NCBI RefSeq assembly: GCF_020921035.1
Contig: NC_063152.1
Span: 33,214,494 to 33,278,493 of the forward strand
Source: Rhodamnia argentea
Lineage: Eukaryota; Streptophyta; Magnoliopsida; Myrtales; Myrtaceae
Direction of reading: 5' to 3'
DNA length: 64,000 nt
Below, piece after piece: positions 54,047-64,000 of the stretch. Made by a program: the position numbers and the translations under genes. The first letter of the stretch is position 1. Each line of letters begins with the position of its first letter. A model generated the notes under the pieces. That model saw nothing but the letters and a program-made list of their open reading frames with translations. It searched no databases and was not told the DNA's origin.

Positions 54047-54703
54047 ACATGGACTCCAAACAAATCCCAACATAGGAACTGTTCAATGTTTGATTATGAT
54101 ATTTAATTACGATGATACACTGTAACATTTTATGGTGTAGCTGAAGTATCGTACAAATGTTCGGCGAGGTGGAACTTGAGTAGCGTTTGGATCATTGGAT
54201 GTCTGTTTACTTAGGGGATGTTTTGCAGAAAGACTTTGAAATCTCGGTGCATAGCAGCTGACAAAAATCTATCTCAGAGTCTCCCTCGAAGATATCTTGA
54301 TGAGGACTTCATGGGTGCGCTTTCGCGGGCAAACAGTCTTATATTATCTTTCACGACGCAATATGATATTCAAAGTGCATCGTTATCTAGAGTCTCGTGA
54401 TAAATCCAACTGACCCCTTGCATATTTACTTCAACACCCTAATTGTTTTCAAATTACCAAACTTTCTCACCGACTTGCCAATGTTAACTTGCAATCGCTT
54501 ATCATGTTAGATTACCAATCTTAATTCGAGTTACTAATTTCTACACAATCTTATTCTTTGTAATTTACCCTCTTCCCAATTACTAACCTATATTCAGCTC
54601 CATAATTTCTCAATGTCTTCAAATTCACCATCTTTAAAATGGAATCATCAAGCAATTGGAGCGCATTATCAATTTTTACCTCGATTAAAACTACCAAAGG
54701 TTG

Positions 54704-54881
54704 CCAATAGGGCGCTGGATGAGTTGATTGAACTTCCTGAACTTTAGATGGTTAATTTGATAAGGTCCTAAGTTCGACTGCCAACAATCGTGTCTTGGGG
54801 ACTAACCTGGCGGGATTAGCATACCCCCACTACCTTGAAGAATAGTTCATATGGGAAATCTCGATTATAAAAAAAAAAAAA
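54704..54881 (+). mobile_element. Unit-B-specific SINE-like element
   Basis: About 178 bp absent from unit A. It begins near GGGCGCTGGATGAGTTGATT (box-A-like). GTCCTAAGTTCGACTGCC about 45 bp later resembles a pol III B box. It ends in a 13-nt poly(A). These are tRNA-derived SINE features, but no clear target duplication was found. Confidence 0.55.
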
Positions 54882-55125
54882 CCACGGCTTTGTATTTTTC
54901 CTCTTTGTCCTTTGCGTGCAGACGCAGGCCACGTGTCACCCGTTGCATCGCACGACAACACCCCAAACGGGAAACGACACCAGACATCGACAAGTCAAGT
55001 TAAGTCAACCATCGGTCCCACCTCTCTCTTTCTCGGCCCGGCCGTTGTCAATCCTCCGAAGCTCCATCCATGCCTTCCTCCGCCTCCTCCGCCGCGTCAC
55101 CGTTGGGTAGCGGCCTCCGACGACG

Positions 55126-58100
55126 ATGCCGGACACTCTCTGCTCGCTCTCGCTGCTCCTCCTCCTAACGACCTCCTTCGCCTTCACTACTGTATCTCCC
55201 TCACGCGCGTGCGCAATGCCCACACTTGCCTCCACTCCCTTGCTCACCTTCCTCGAGCGCCTCCAGGAGGCTGCCCTCGCCGCCTTCGGGCCCCGGAACT
55301 TCGATCCCAAGCTCTACGTCGACCTCTCCCTCAAGTCCGACCTCGAGACCGTCGAGCGAGCCTTTGCCGACCTCCCGAAGTCGTCCAACGGATCCGTCTC
55401 GGCCGGGGACATGGAGAAGTTCATCGCCGTCCACTTCGGGGGCGCGGGGGACGATCTGGTGTCCGCACAGCCGGCGGATTTCGTGCCCGAGCCGGAAGGG
55501 TTCTTGCCCCGGGTGAAGAACCCGGCGGTGAGGGCGTGGGCGCTCGAGGTGCACGCGCTGTGGCGGAACCTCAGCAGGCGCGTGGATGATGCGGTGAGGG
55601 AGAGGCCGGATTGGCACACCTTGCTTCCCCTGCCTGGGCCGGTCATTATTCCCGGTTCCCGGTTCAGGGAGGTGTGTTACTGGGACTCTTACTGGGTCAT
55701 CAGGTCACTTCTTTTCCATTTTTGGCTCTTTGATTTTCACGTTTCGTTTTGGTTGATGAACTTGCAAGTTACAGTCTCCTTTAATGGGTACTAAAACGAG
55801 GCATGGATTAGAATCAGTAGTGCCAGTTGCCAAATTTCGCGTGAGTAGCCAGACACATTATTTGTTTGCTTATAAATATGGTTTTTTTTTTTTTTGTCTG
55901 GAGAACATTAGCCGGAAAGATGACAATGCATAAAGAAGCTTGTGTGAGTATCGAGATTTGATTTCATAGGAGTAATATTAGCAGTCCATGTGCAGGGGCT
56001 TGTTAGCTTCTAAGATGTATGCAACGGCGAAGGCAATTGTGACCAATCTTGTCTACCTCTTAGAACAATATGGTCACGTCCTAAACGGTTCAAGGGTCTA
56101 CTACACAAACCGGAGGTAAATGCTTCTCAGTCATGTAAATATGAGTTTATCTTCTTGTGAAATGAGGTCTTTGTTTTATTTGGAAGTTGTTTAATGTGGT
56201 TTTTTGTCCACATACATGCCCTTGGATGGAGCTCATTTAGACTAGCCTACTGCTTCTGCGTGATTACTTGTTAAAAGGATGCCACCAATTCTACTGAAAT
56301 TCTTCAAGGCTAAGTTTTGTTTAGTTGATGTTCTACTGAGATTTCTAATCCAAGTTCCAATCTCTTTTCTGTCTTTTTTGTGTTTGTTTATGTTCTATAT
56401 AATCAGGATTTGTGATCGACTCATCTCATAAGGTGTGTCATTCTAATGGTTTGAAATTTGAGTTACATTCTGGGTTACTTTTTGCAGCCAACCTCCCCTT
56501 CTGAGTGCAATGATTCGTGCCATTTATGAAAGGACACATGATGTGGAATTTGTCATGAAGTGTCTCCCTGCTCTTCTGAAAGAGCATGAATTTTGGACGT
56601 CAAGTATCACAACATCCTTCACTTTGATGTTTTGATTAATATGCATTGTCCCTATCGCCATGTCCGTGCTTATTCCACAGGTCTTCATCAGATCACGATC
56701 CAGGACCGTCAATGTAGTCATAATTTGAGTCGCTACTACGCAATGTGGGATAAACCCAGGCCTGAATCTTTCACAATCGTAATTCCTTTCTGATCTGGCT
56801 ATCATAATGTATGGTCTGCTGTCTGAAGCAAATCTAAACCTTATGAGTAGCTGTTCACTTCCCTTTTGTCAGGACAAGGAGTCTGCTTCAAATATATCAA
56901 GTACTTCTGAAAAGCAGAAGTTTTATCGGGAAGTAGCTTCAACAGCTGAATCTGGATGGGACTTTAGTACCAGATGGATGAGGTAGTTTTGCATTAGCAA
57001 TCCATCAGTCTAATCCTTTTTGTTTGCTTTCTTGGATAGTTGTGGTTTATATTATGACCCAAATTTCAGTTGTTATTCAAAGAATGGTACTTGTCTTATT
57101 GTTTGCTGAGCTTTAGTCAGCTTTTTAAATTCGTGGACCCAATTTTGAACCATTTGTGCCGAGTGTTAGATTTCCCTCCAACAAGTATGTTCTTGCTTCT
57201 ATTTGCTAAATTGTCGTGAGACCGTTACATCCTTATGCCTTAGAACAGCTTCTGAAATTTTTTTCATCGTGTCTTGTTTCTAAGCTTCTGCTTTCCCACA
57301 CACACACAAATTATCCTTTTGCTTTGGAAACGGAAGAATTCTGATTTTATAATGTCGTTCTTTTGTGCAAAAAGCAATTGTCTTGATGTCTGCATCTGAG
57401 ATGTCTCAGTCCTCTGCTATTTAGAGGGTATGATGTAGAAGAGCACAGATCTATTTGTGCCCTATAGTTTGGTCATTTATTGTAACAATAGAAGATAACA
57501 AAGAGCTTCGCATAATCAAATTTGACATGCTACCGTAATTGCTTGTTACTTTTTATAGCCAACAAATCGCGTAAACTCCAATTGTCTTTATTAGGAATCC
57601 TGAGGATTTTACGACTCTGGCAACAACATCAATTATACCGGTTGATTTGAACATATACATACTAAGGGTATGGCAATGTCACTCTTTAGTTGCACTTGAA
57701 ATCCCTTATCAATCCACTGTCAACTTCCTATAAGGAGTTCTCTGGAATGTGTTGGTTCAGATGGAACTTGACATATCCTTCTTTGGAAAAGTTGCTGGGA
57801 ATCACAACATTGCCAAGCACTTCTTGGAAGCTTCAAAGGCTAGAGAAAAGGCTGTCAGCACCATTTTCTGGAACGAAAGGCTGGGACAATGGCTTGATTA
57901 TTGGCTTGGCGATAGCAGTTCATGCATGGTATTACATGCGCAATAAATTATCTGTATATTCCTTGGTGCAATTGTACTGCGATATTCAACCAATTCCTGA
58001 CAGGAAGGTCAACACTGGGATGCTGCAAAACAGAACCAGAATGTGTTTGCTTCAAATTTCATACCTCTGTGGGTTGATGTGTTCAATTCAGGTTTGTTGC

Positions 58101-59015
58101 TTGCTATAAACATCCTACTGTAGTCAGTTTCATAAAAATCAAGCCCTTCTCAATTTTATGTCAAAGGTAGTCACTGAATTTCATCTTTAATTTGCATCTT
58201 ATAAGCACTGGTCAGGGATGTTTGGTTTGGGGGGAGTTATTAGTTGTCGATATCATGTCATGTTGCACGGGTTGATTAGTAATGAATATCTGTTGTTATG
58301 AATGAATGAGATGTAGATAAGAATTTGGTAGAGAAAGTTGCCAAGAGTTTACGGAGTTCAGGTTTGCTCCATCCTGCTGGAATTGCGACTTCATTGACAA
58401 ATTCAAGCCAACAATGGTTAGTAGCCAATTCGACATTATGAACTCTACTCGATCAGTTTTCTAATACGTGCAGAGGGACAAAGATGTTTTTTAAGGTATT
58501 ATTTATTTTCACTGGCTGGACTTGTATATATGTGCAGGGATTTTCCAAACGGCTGGGCCCCTCTGCAGCATATGATAGCTGAAGGCCTGGCTAGATCTGG
58601 GTCTAGCGAGGCAAGGTCTTTGGCGGAAGACATATTCATCAGGTGGATAAGGACCAACTACGTTGGCTACAAGAAAACTGGCACAATGCATGAAAAGTAC
58701 GATGTGGAAAAATGTGGGGAATTCGGGGGCGGTGGTGAATATGTACCTCAGGTATGTCTATGTCGCCTCATTAGGCCAACTGATGAAGTATTTCGAAGAC
58801 AAGGGTTGATGCTTGTCTGTTCTCTTTTTGGGATTATTGGCAGTGGCCATAGTTTACGCAGCTGCTCGAATACGGCACATATATGTGCTTTAATCTGATC
58901 ACAACTTCGCCTTCGTGTTGTGCAACAGACTGGTTTTGGCTGGTCGAATGGCGTCGTGTTGGCTTTCCTGGAGGAGTTTGGATGGCCTGAAGACCGGAAG
59001 ATAGATTGCCAGTGA
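55126..59015 (+). CDS. TRE1: Trehalase, tandem copy B (glycoside hydrolase 37)
   Basis: Eleven exons: 55126-55703, 55996-56115, 56488-56603, 56681-56778, 56873-56982, 57595-57667, 57761-57928, 58004-58091, 58317-58416, 58538-58751, 58929-59015; 583 aa, every exon the same length as in copy A. Signal-anchor, catalytic Asp334 and Glu551 and signature 2 are kept. Oddities: residue 184 in signature 1 is Cys (PGSRFREVCYWDSY) where copy A and the trehalase family have Tyr; residue 272 is Ser instead of Gly; the intron 4 donor is GTAATT instead of GTAAGT; the intron 3 donor has A rather than G at -1. If intron 4 were retained, a TGA follows four codons into it. It still reads as a complete gene and may be active, weakened or on the way to losing function. 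Confidence 0.92.
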
Positions 59016-60389
59016 GAGATTAAACCTGTCAATATGAAATTGGACGTTTAGAGTGTGAAGTGTTCTTCCCACTATGATCTGAAATTTTGTGGGATTGCTA
59101 CCAAATTATTTTAAAATATAAGCTAATGAATAAAGTTTCAGACTCTTCCTTGTGACTGGGCTTATAGCTCTCCTCAAGCCTTATGGGACCTCGTATGTTC
59201 CGAAGCCGTCTGCTATATTTCTCAAATGTTAATTAAAGAAGATAAAAGTGAAATTTTTTCCGGAAAAAAAAAATTGCAGCTTAAAAGAAAATCTTCATAT
59301 GTTGATTGATGTGCCCTTCGTAGATCAAATGCTTTAGTCATTTTCTTCAATGTCCGGCACATGGTACAGGTTTGGCTCTGTCCATCTTTAATGTAAACTG
59401 ACGTTTATCTATCGATGCTAGGAATCGTTGATTGGTCGGTCACAACACGTCACTATTATTGCCCATTGCATGAACGTACGTTTGGGAATGATAATTGCAA
59501 GTCGCCGCCTGCACTGCACTGCACAGGCTTGTTGATTTGGAAACTTCTTCGGGATTGATCTCGTCTCTCACGGCCCAATTATTTTACTGTGCATCCTTTT
59601 CTGCTTCTATACTTCATGTTTCACAAAAAAAAAAAAAAAATTCCATGGTTCATCCAGATATTCTTTTTTCACCTTACGTTCGTTGTATAAAAATAGCTAC
59701 TGATTTCTGAAATTACGAACGGACTAAAGCGCCAATCTTGGGAGTGCTCTTGAATAAGCAGTTCATAGATGATGCGCCGATCTAACTCTCCATGCGACGA
59801 GCTCAAGAAAGATTCGTATATCCGGTTCGCTTTATATATGTTCTCTGGTTTTGCTGGGTAAAGTGTTGCTGTCTCGTTTAATCTGTATGCTATGCTCTCT
59901 GCCCTTCAACACCTTGGGGATGCAATCCTGATTTCACGGCCACATAGCAGTACTAATTTCACGGCCATAAGTTCGTTTTTCTTATGTTATTGTTCTTGAA
60001 ATATTGAGTAGAGTCAAGTCAAGTATTGCCCCAAATGTTTCTGCAGCGATCTAATAGGTACTTGGGCAATTTTATCTTCTTAAGCTCATTTCTACTTGAC
60101 GGATTGCTAGAAACTCGTGCCTATTGCATAGATAATCCTCTGTTGAAGTACCTTATTTTTTACTATGTTATTTTTCTTGAAATATTCAGCAAAACCAAGT
60201 CAAATATCGATCTAATATGTACTTAGGTAATTTTACCTTCTTAAGTTCATTTCTACTGAACGAATTACCGGAAACTCGTGCATATTGCATAGATTGTCCT
60301 AACCTAAGGGTTATGACACTTCAAAAAATTGAAGAGATTAATTCGAAGCTTCAAAAGTCCGATCAAGGTCCAGATTGGCTTGAGTCCGG

Positions 60390-60640
60390 ATCCTAGGAGC
60401 AAGAAGCGATGATTGTGCAACAAGCTGATGAAGGAGAGTTGTTGGTCATCCATAGACTTTTACACACTGTGGTTGGCCCAAAGGCGAGAAAAGCAAAAGG
60501 GAAAACATCTTTCGAACTCATTGCACAATTAACGGGAAGGTGCGTAATTTGATCATTGATGGTGGGAGTTTCACCAATGTGGAATCCCCGGCATTGACAG
60601 AGAAATTAAAGCTAAACCATTAGCTCACAAATTCCATTAT
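60390..60640 (+). pseudogene. Ty3/gypsy gag-protease remnant
   Basis: Broken frames read EGELLVIHRLLHT, then after a frameshift ENIFRTHCTINGKVRNLIID and GGSFTNVESPALTEKLKL. This matches the linker and protease start seen in many plant gypsy polyproteins (the IIDGGSCTNV-type motif). Frameshifts and lack of flanking domains show it is dead. Confidence 0.65.
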
Positions 60641-61735
60641 GAACAATTCAAGTTTGCTTTCACAACTCCTCAATCATGATGCCAAATTCACATGCCATGC
60701 ATGTGGCTCCGTTTGTTACGGTCTTTATACATTTCGCACCCCATCACGATGCTGCTGGGTCGTTGGCTAGCTAGCTCGTGTGGCCATCTCATTCTAAGGT
60801 TACCCCGATCACACAAGCAGGACCTTCTCCAACTCACATTTGGACGCACACACAACCGACTTTCACCAACTTCCCATCAAGCGTTTTCGGGCATTATTCA
60901 CTTATCTAGCAGCATCTCAATCCCTTCATCCTTTCACTCACAGAAATGCAATGTAATGCCATGCATTTTTTTAAGACACTTCATATTTTGAAAATCATTT
61001 CAACTTTAAAACAATGCAGTTTTCAAACACAAATCAAACTTAGCCCGATACCTAGATCCACCTTTTTTAATGTATGACTTGGTTCATTCTTGCTCCTATC
61101 GTGCATCTTAGAAGTCGCCAGGAGCCGCATCTTGCTCAAGCTTCTCTGTCCCGACATCACTCCCCACCCTCATTAGACTAGTTAGTTACGGGGCCACTAG
61201 CTTACGTCTGATTTGTTCCCATGCCACACATCTAAGAAAGGAGTCCCGTGAGACTTGTAATCTAAATTTTGCTCTGTCCATGCAATTTTCGGGTTGCATA
61301 ACCAATTTTCTTTGGTTTGGGCTCAAATAGTACCTCTTGTTAGTTAGACCCATCAAATAGGTAGATTGGGTCGGCTCGGTTCGGGTCGAAAATGATTTGT
61401 CCCAAATAAACCCATTTGACTCGTTTTGACCCATTTTCATGTAATACAAATTTATTAATTCATACCCGACCCGATCCATAATCAACTCATATTCCTAATC
61501 ACTTCCATATTTGACCCAATATAGAAAAATTGATACCCAAACCGAGGAGAGGCTGCGACAAGAGTGAGGACGAGAGATAACGAAGAGAAAGTTATAGAAG
61601 TGAATTAAGTCTATGCATATTTGTAAGCCCATTTATGACTTATTTATGACATACTTAACACCCATATTATATTTAAACTCTTTTATGATCAATTTATTAT
61701 ATGCAACTAACCCATATAATAACTAAGCTCTTCGT

Positions 61736-61761
61736 ATATATATATATATATATATATATTT
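61736..61761. repeat. (TA)n microsatellite
   Basis: About 13 TA units in the B 3' flank; unit A lacks this expansion at the matching place near 49.87 kb. Confidence 0.9.
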
Positions 61762-62723
61762 TTCAATATTATATATGAGTTAAAAAATTAATATATGGTT
61801 CATTTTGACAGGTAAGTACAGTTCTCCCGTTCCCTTACCTCCATGCGTTGGATTATAAGCTCTGTCTCTTTCCGTGGGCCTTTATGCAAGGCATCATTGG
61901 CCATAAAGTTGCGATTATCTGACATATGCAGGGATCGTACCACATCCCAGGAAGTTTCCACTCCTCTCCTCGCCAAAAGGAAAAGTCCGAATTAAAAGAT
62001 TAGGTTTTGGGTCACGACAGAGATCTCGGATTGGCTCAAGAACCACTATGTAACTTTCCAAAATATAATGTAAAAAAAATTAGAAATTAAAAAAAATACC
62101 CATGGCATTATCGTGTAATGTTGTTCCAACGCTGGTGTAGTTAGTCTCGCAAATTCTATGTCAACATATAGAGCCTCGAGGGAACAGACAAATGGGTTAG
62201 GGCACAGACAAATGGGTTAGGGCACAAAAAGAATTGGACAAAAAGATGGCAACGCTAAATCAAATGAAGATCCACACAAGCTTATAGATTCCTCATGAAC
62301 TACTCATCTCTCCTCCTAAATTAGCTAGTGCGCGTGGTTGTTTTGTGGACTCTTAATTAAGAAAAGATTAAGCCATTTTAGTGTGTAATTAATCAAAATC
62401 ATTTGATTGTGGTGGGCCCCCAACTCTTTTGTCTTGGGCACTGAAGGAGAAGGATAACCGGGCCACTCTAGTTTGTAAAGCCTAATTTGTAGGGAGATTA
62501 GCATGTGTTTTGGGGGAAAAGGGGGAAAAGGAGGAAAAGAGAGTTGACAAGATTGGGCAGCATTTCTCTTGTATACAAATCATCATAAGCAAAAGGAAAT
62601 GGTAAAGGAAACTTGATTAGTAGAGTCATAATTATTATACATGTGGAGCACAACAAGTTTGACAAACAAGAATTAGGGTTAGCATTATGTAATCCTCGCG
62701 CTCCGATTGATTAGGTCTATTGA

Positions 62724-64000
62724 GTATCACGTGATTCTAGTAACAATAATTGTGGCGTGTTACGATAAGAAACACTATCTATTTTCTTACACTAAAAGAT
62801 TGAAATAATTATCCAACAAGTCCTAAACATATTGTACGGCGGCCAATTCAATCATAAACCTTTTAATTGTGCTAATTTAGTCCCAAACTTTTGAAATTTT
62901 GCCAATTTTAGTCCTAAACCTATTATTTGCATAATTGGCAAAAAGGACTATTGGCAAATTCCCAAAAAGGTTTAGGACTAAATTGGCAAAACTTCAAATA
63001 TTTTATGACTAAATTGCATAACCGAAAGGTTTAGGACTAAATTGATAAATCGCCAAAGATTTAGAACTACATTAGCACAATTGAAAGGCTTATAACTAAA
63101 TTACCCATCATACAATAAGTATAAGAATTTTCGGACTGTATTGGCGCAATTGAAAATCTTAGAATTAAATTGCCCGCCGTTTAATAAGTTTAATAATTTT
63201 TGGACAAAATTTCCCTAAATTTTTTTTCTAGTTCATCAAATGAAGCTGAACTTCATAGTTCATGCCCTCCACTTCCCCTGCCACCTAGCTTGCTTTGCCC
63301 TATGAGAAAATGCACTATTCTCTGCTATATAGAAGCAACTTGGTAACAACAGCTTGATATTGACATCTCTGGTTCAATTCCAATCAAACCAATGAAGCAA
63401 TCGTTGCACAACTGACACATAGCTCAAGATATTTTTCTGTTTTTTTCTTTTGGTCTTTTATATTGGAGAAGGTGGGAAGATGATTAGGCTCATCAAAGAC
63501 TAAAAGAATAAATCTTAGACACCGAGAGATTGTGTGAACCCTAAATCTCATATAATTTTCAGGGGAGGGGGGACCCTATGAGATTAGGGTTTCCCACAGA
63601 AAGGAGAGGGCAATCATTGAAAGCTAACCCTATTGAATGGCACAATCCATATGTGCTGTTCTTATTAAAATCTTGATTTTCATTTGATTATTTGAGGGGA
63701 ATATGTAAGTGTGAGCATATAACTTAAAAAAGATTCGATCCACTTTGGATGCGCCACACTAGTCAAATGGAGTTGGCTAATTGACATTGAAATGAGGGAA
63801 AAAGGGGGTGAGTTATTGGGCTAAGGAAATACATATAGACTATTCAGATTTGATTTAATTGTTTAATTAGCTGCATTTGTTTCATGATGGGGTTTGTATC
63901 CGCCCATAGGAGACAAATCCTAGTGAAAGCTGCCTTGATGGACTGCAAGGTGGATCCCGGGGGGAGTCCCCCTTTTGAATTTTTGCTGATTTTCACAGCC
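62724..64000. other. Intergenic region after unit B
   Basis: Holds a foldback at about 62810-63220 and otherwise unassigned DNA. No gene was recognised up to the window edge. Confidence 0.5.
62810..63220. repeat. Foldback (MITE-like) element
   Basis: The left part carries AATTTAGTCCCAAACTTTTG and CCAATTTTAGTCCTAAACC; the right part carries the inverse GGTTTAGGACTAAATTGGCA and further copies. It is multiply repeated and inverted, of the same style as the elements at 5.6 and 26.1 kb. Confidence 0.65.

Larger units (their letters stand above)
52793..62723. repeat. Segmental duplication, unit B
   Basis: Counterpart of unit A (41785-50888). Exons and most introns are nearly identical; the upstream flank is more diverged. 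B-specific insertions: a MITE at 53556-54038, a SINE-like element at about 54704-54881, and about 1.3 kb including gypsy debris at 59.93-61.25 kb. Confidence 0.9.
59016..62723. other. 3' flank of trehalase B
   Basis: Shared with unit A except for about 59.93-61.25 kb, which is B-specific and includes a gypsy remnant. No intact gene recognised. Confidence 0.6.

Noticed and set aside
54912-55589. Long alternative frame overlapping trehalase B exon 1 (and 43903-44355 in A)
   Set aside because: GC-rich shadow frame of the real exon; Pro/Arg-rich and not recognised.

Overview
This window is nuclear DNA of a flowering plant, most likely a woody eudicot. The genes contain many GT-AG introns, and the products match plant families: an NIN-like nitrate-response factor, a plastid beta-amylase, BiP ending in HDEL, a two-domain NAD synthetase, a GCN20-type ABCF protein, plasma-membrane trehalase and a ROTUNDIFOLIA-like (RTFL/DVL) small peptide. 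Intergenic DNA is AT-rich and dense in foldback/MITE elements, solo LTRs, poly(T)-ended retroposon pieces and microsatellites. The style of the repeats reminds me of Myrtales, but I cannot prove the species.

Layout. 1-1254: AT-rich upstream DNA. 1255-5265 (+): five-exon NLP6/NLP7-type transcription factor, convergent with a four-exon beta-amylase at 6270-8989 (-). 8990-12141: repeat-rich divergent spacer with a duplicated LTR-like block; its right end is the BiP promoter, with an ERSE-II/UPRE-like site and TATA box. 12142-15500 (+): eight-exon BiP. 15501-17119: GGTTCC-rich repeats and a broken coding-like stretch. 17120-24789 (-): 13-exon glutamine-dependent NAD+ synthetase. 24790-27376: spacer with a LINE-like tail and a foldback. 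27377-35927 (+): 18-exon ABCF3/GCN20. 36768-36838 (-): tRNA-Gly(CCC). 38320-38631 (+): small acidic plant protein. 40213-40401 (-): RTFL/DVL peptide. About 41785-62723: a tandem segmental duplication, unit A (about 41785-50888) and unit B (about 52793-62723), each carrying one full 11-exon trehalase gene (44093-48485 and 55126-59015). 62724-64000: intergenic with another foldback.

Exon structures were joined by hand from GT/AG sites and phase. Every junction keeps frame: NLP 997 aa, beta-amylase 552, BiP 667, NAD synthetase 727, ABCF3 715, each trehalase 583. The genes do not form one pathway. Trehalase and beta-amylase are both sugar/starch enzymes, and the NLP factor is a nitrogen-response regulator, but their adjacency looks like ordinary plant gene order.

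I saw no clearly new multigene system. The most useful observations are: (i) the tandem trehalases, where copy B carries a Cys in place of a signature Tyr plus two weakened splice donors; (ii) lineage-specific insertions that distinguish the two units (solo LTR, hAT-like MITE, foldback MITE, SINE, micro-retroposon), which give a relative order of events; (iii) four very short insertions consisting of almost only a retroposon poly(A) tail, each flanked by a 13-20 bp target-site duplication; and (iv) the short RTFL gene.
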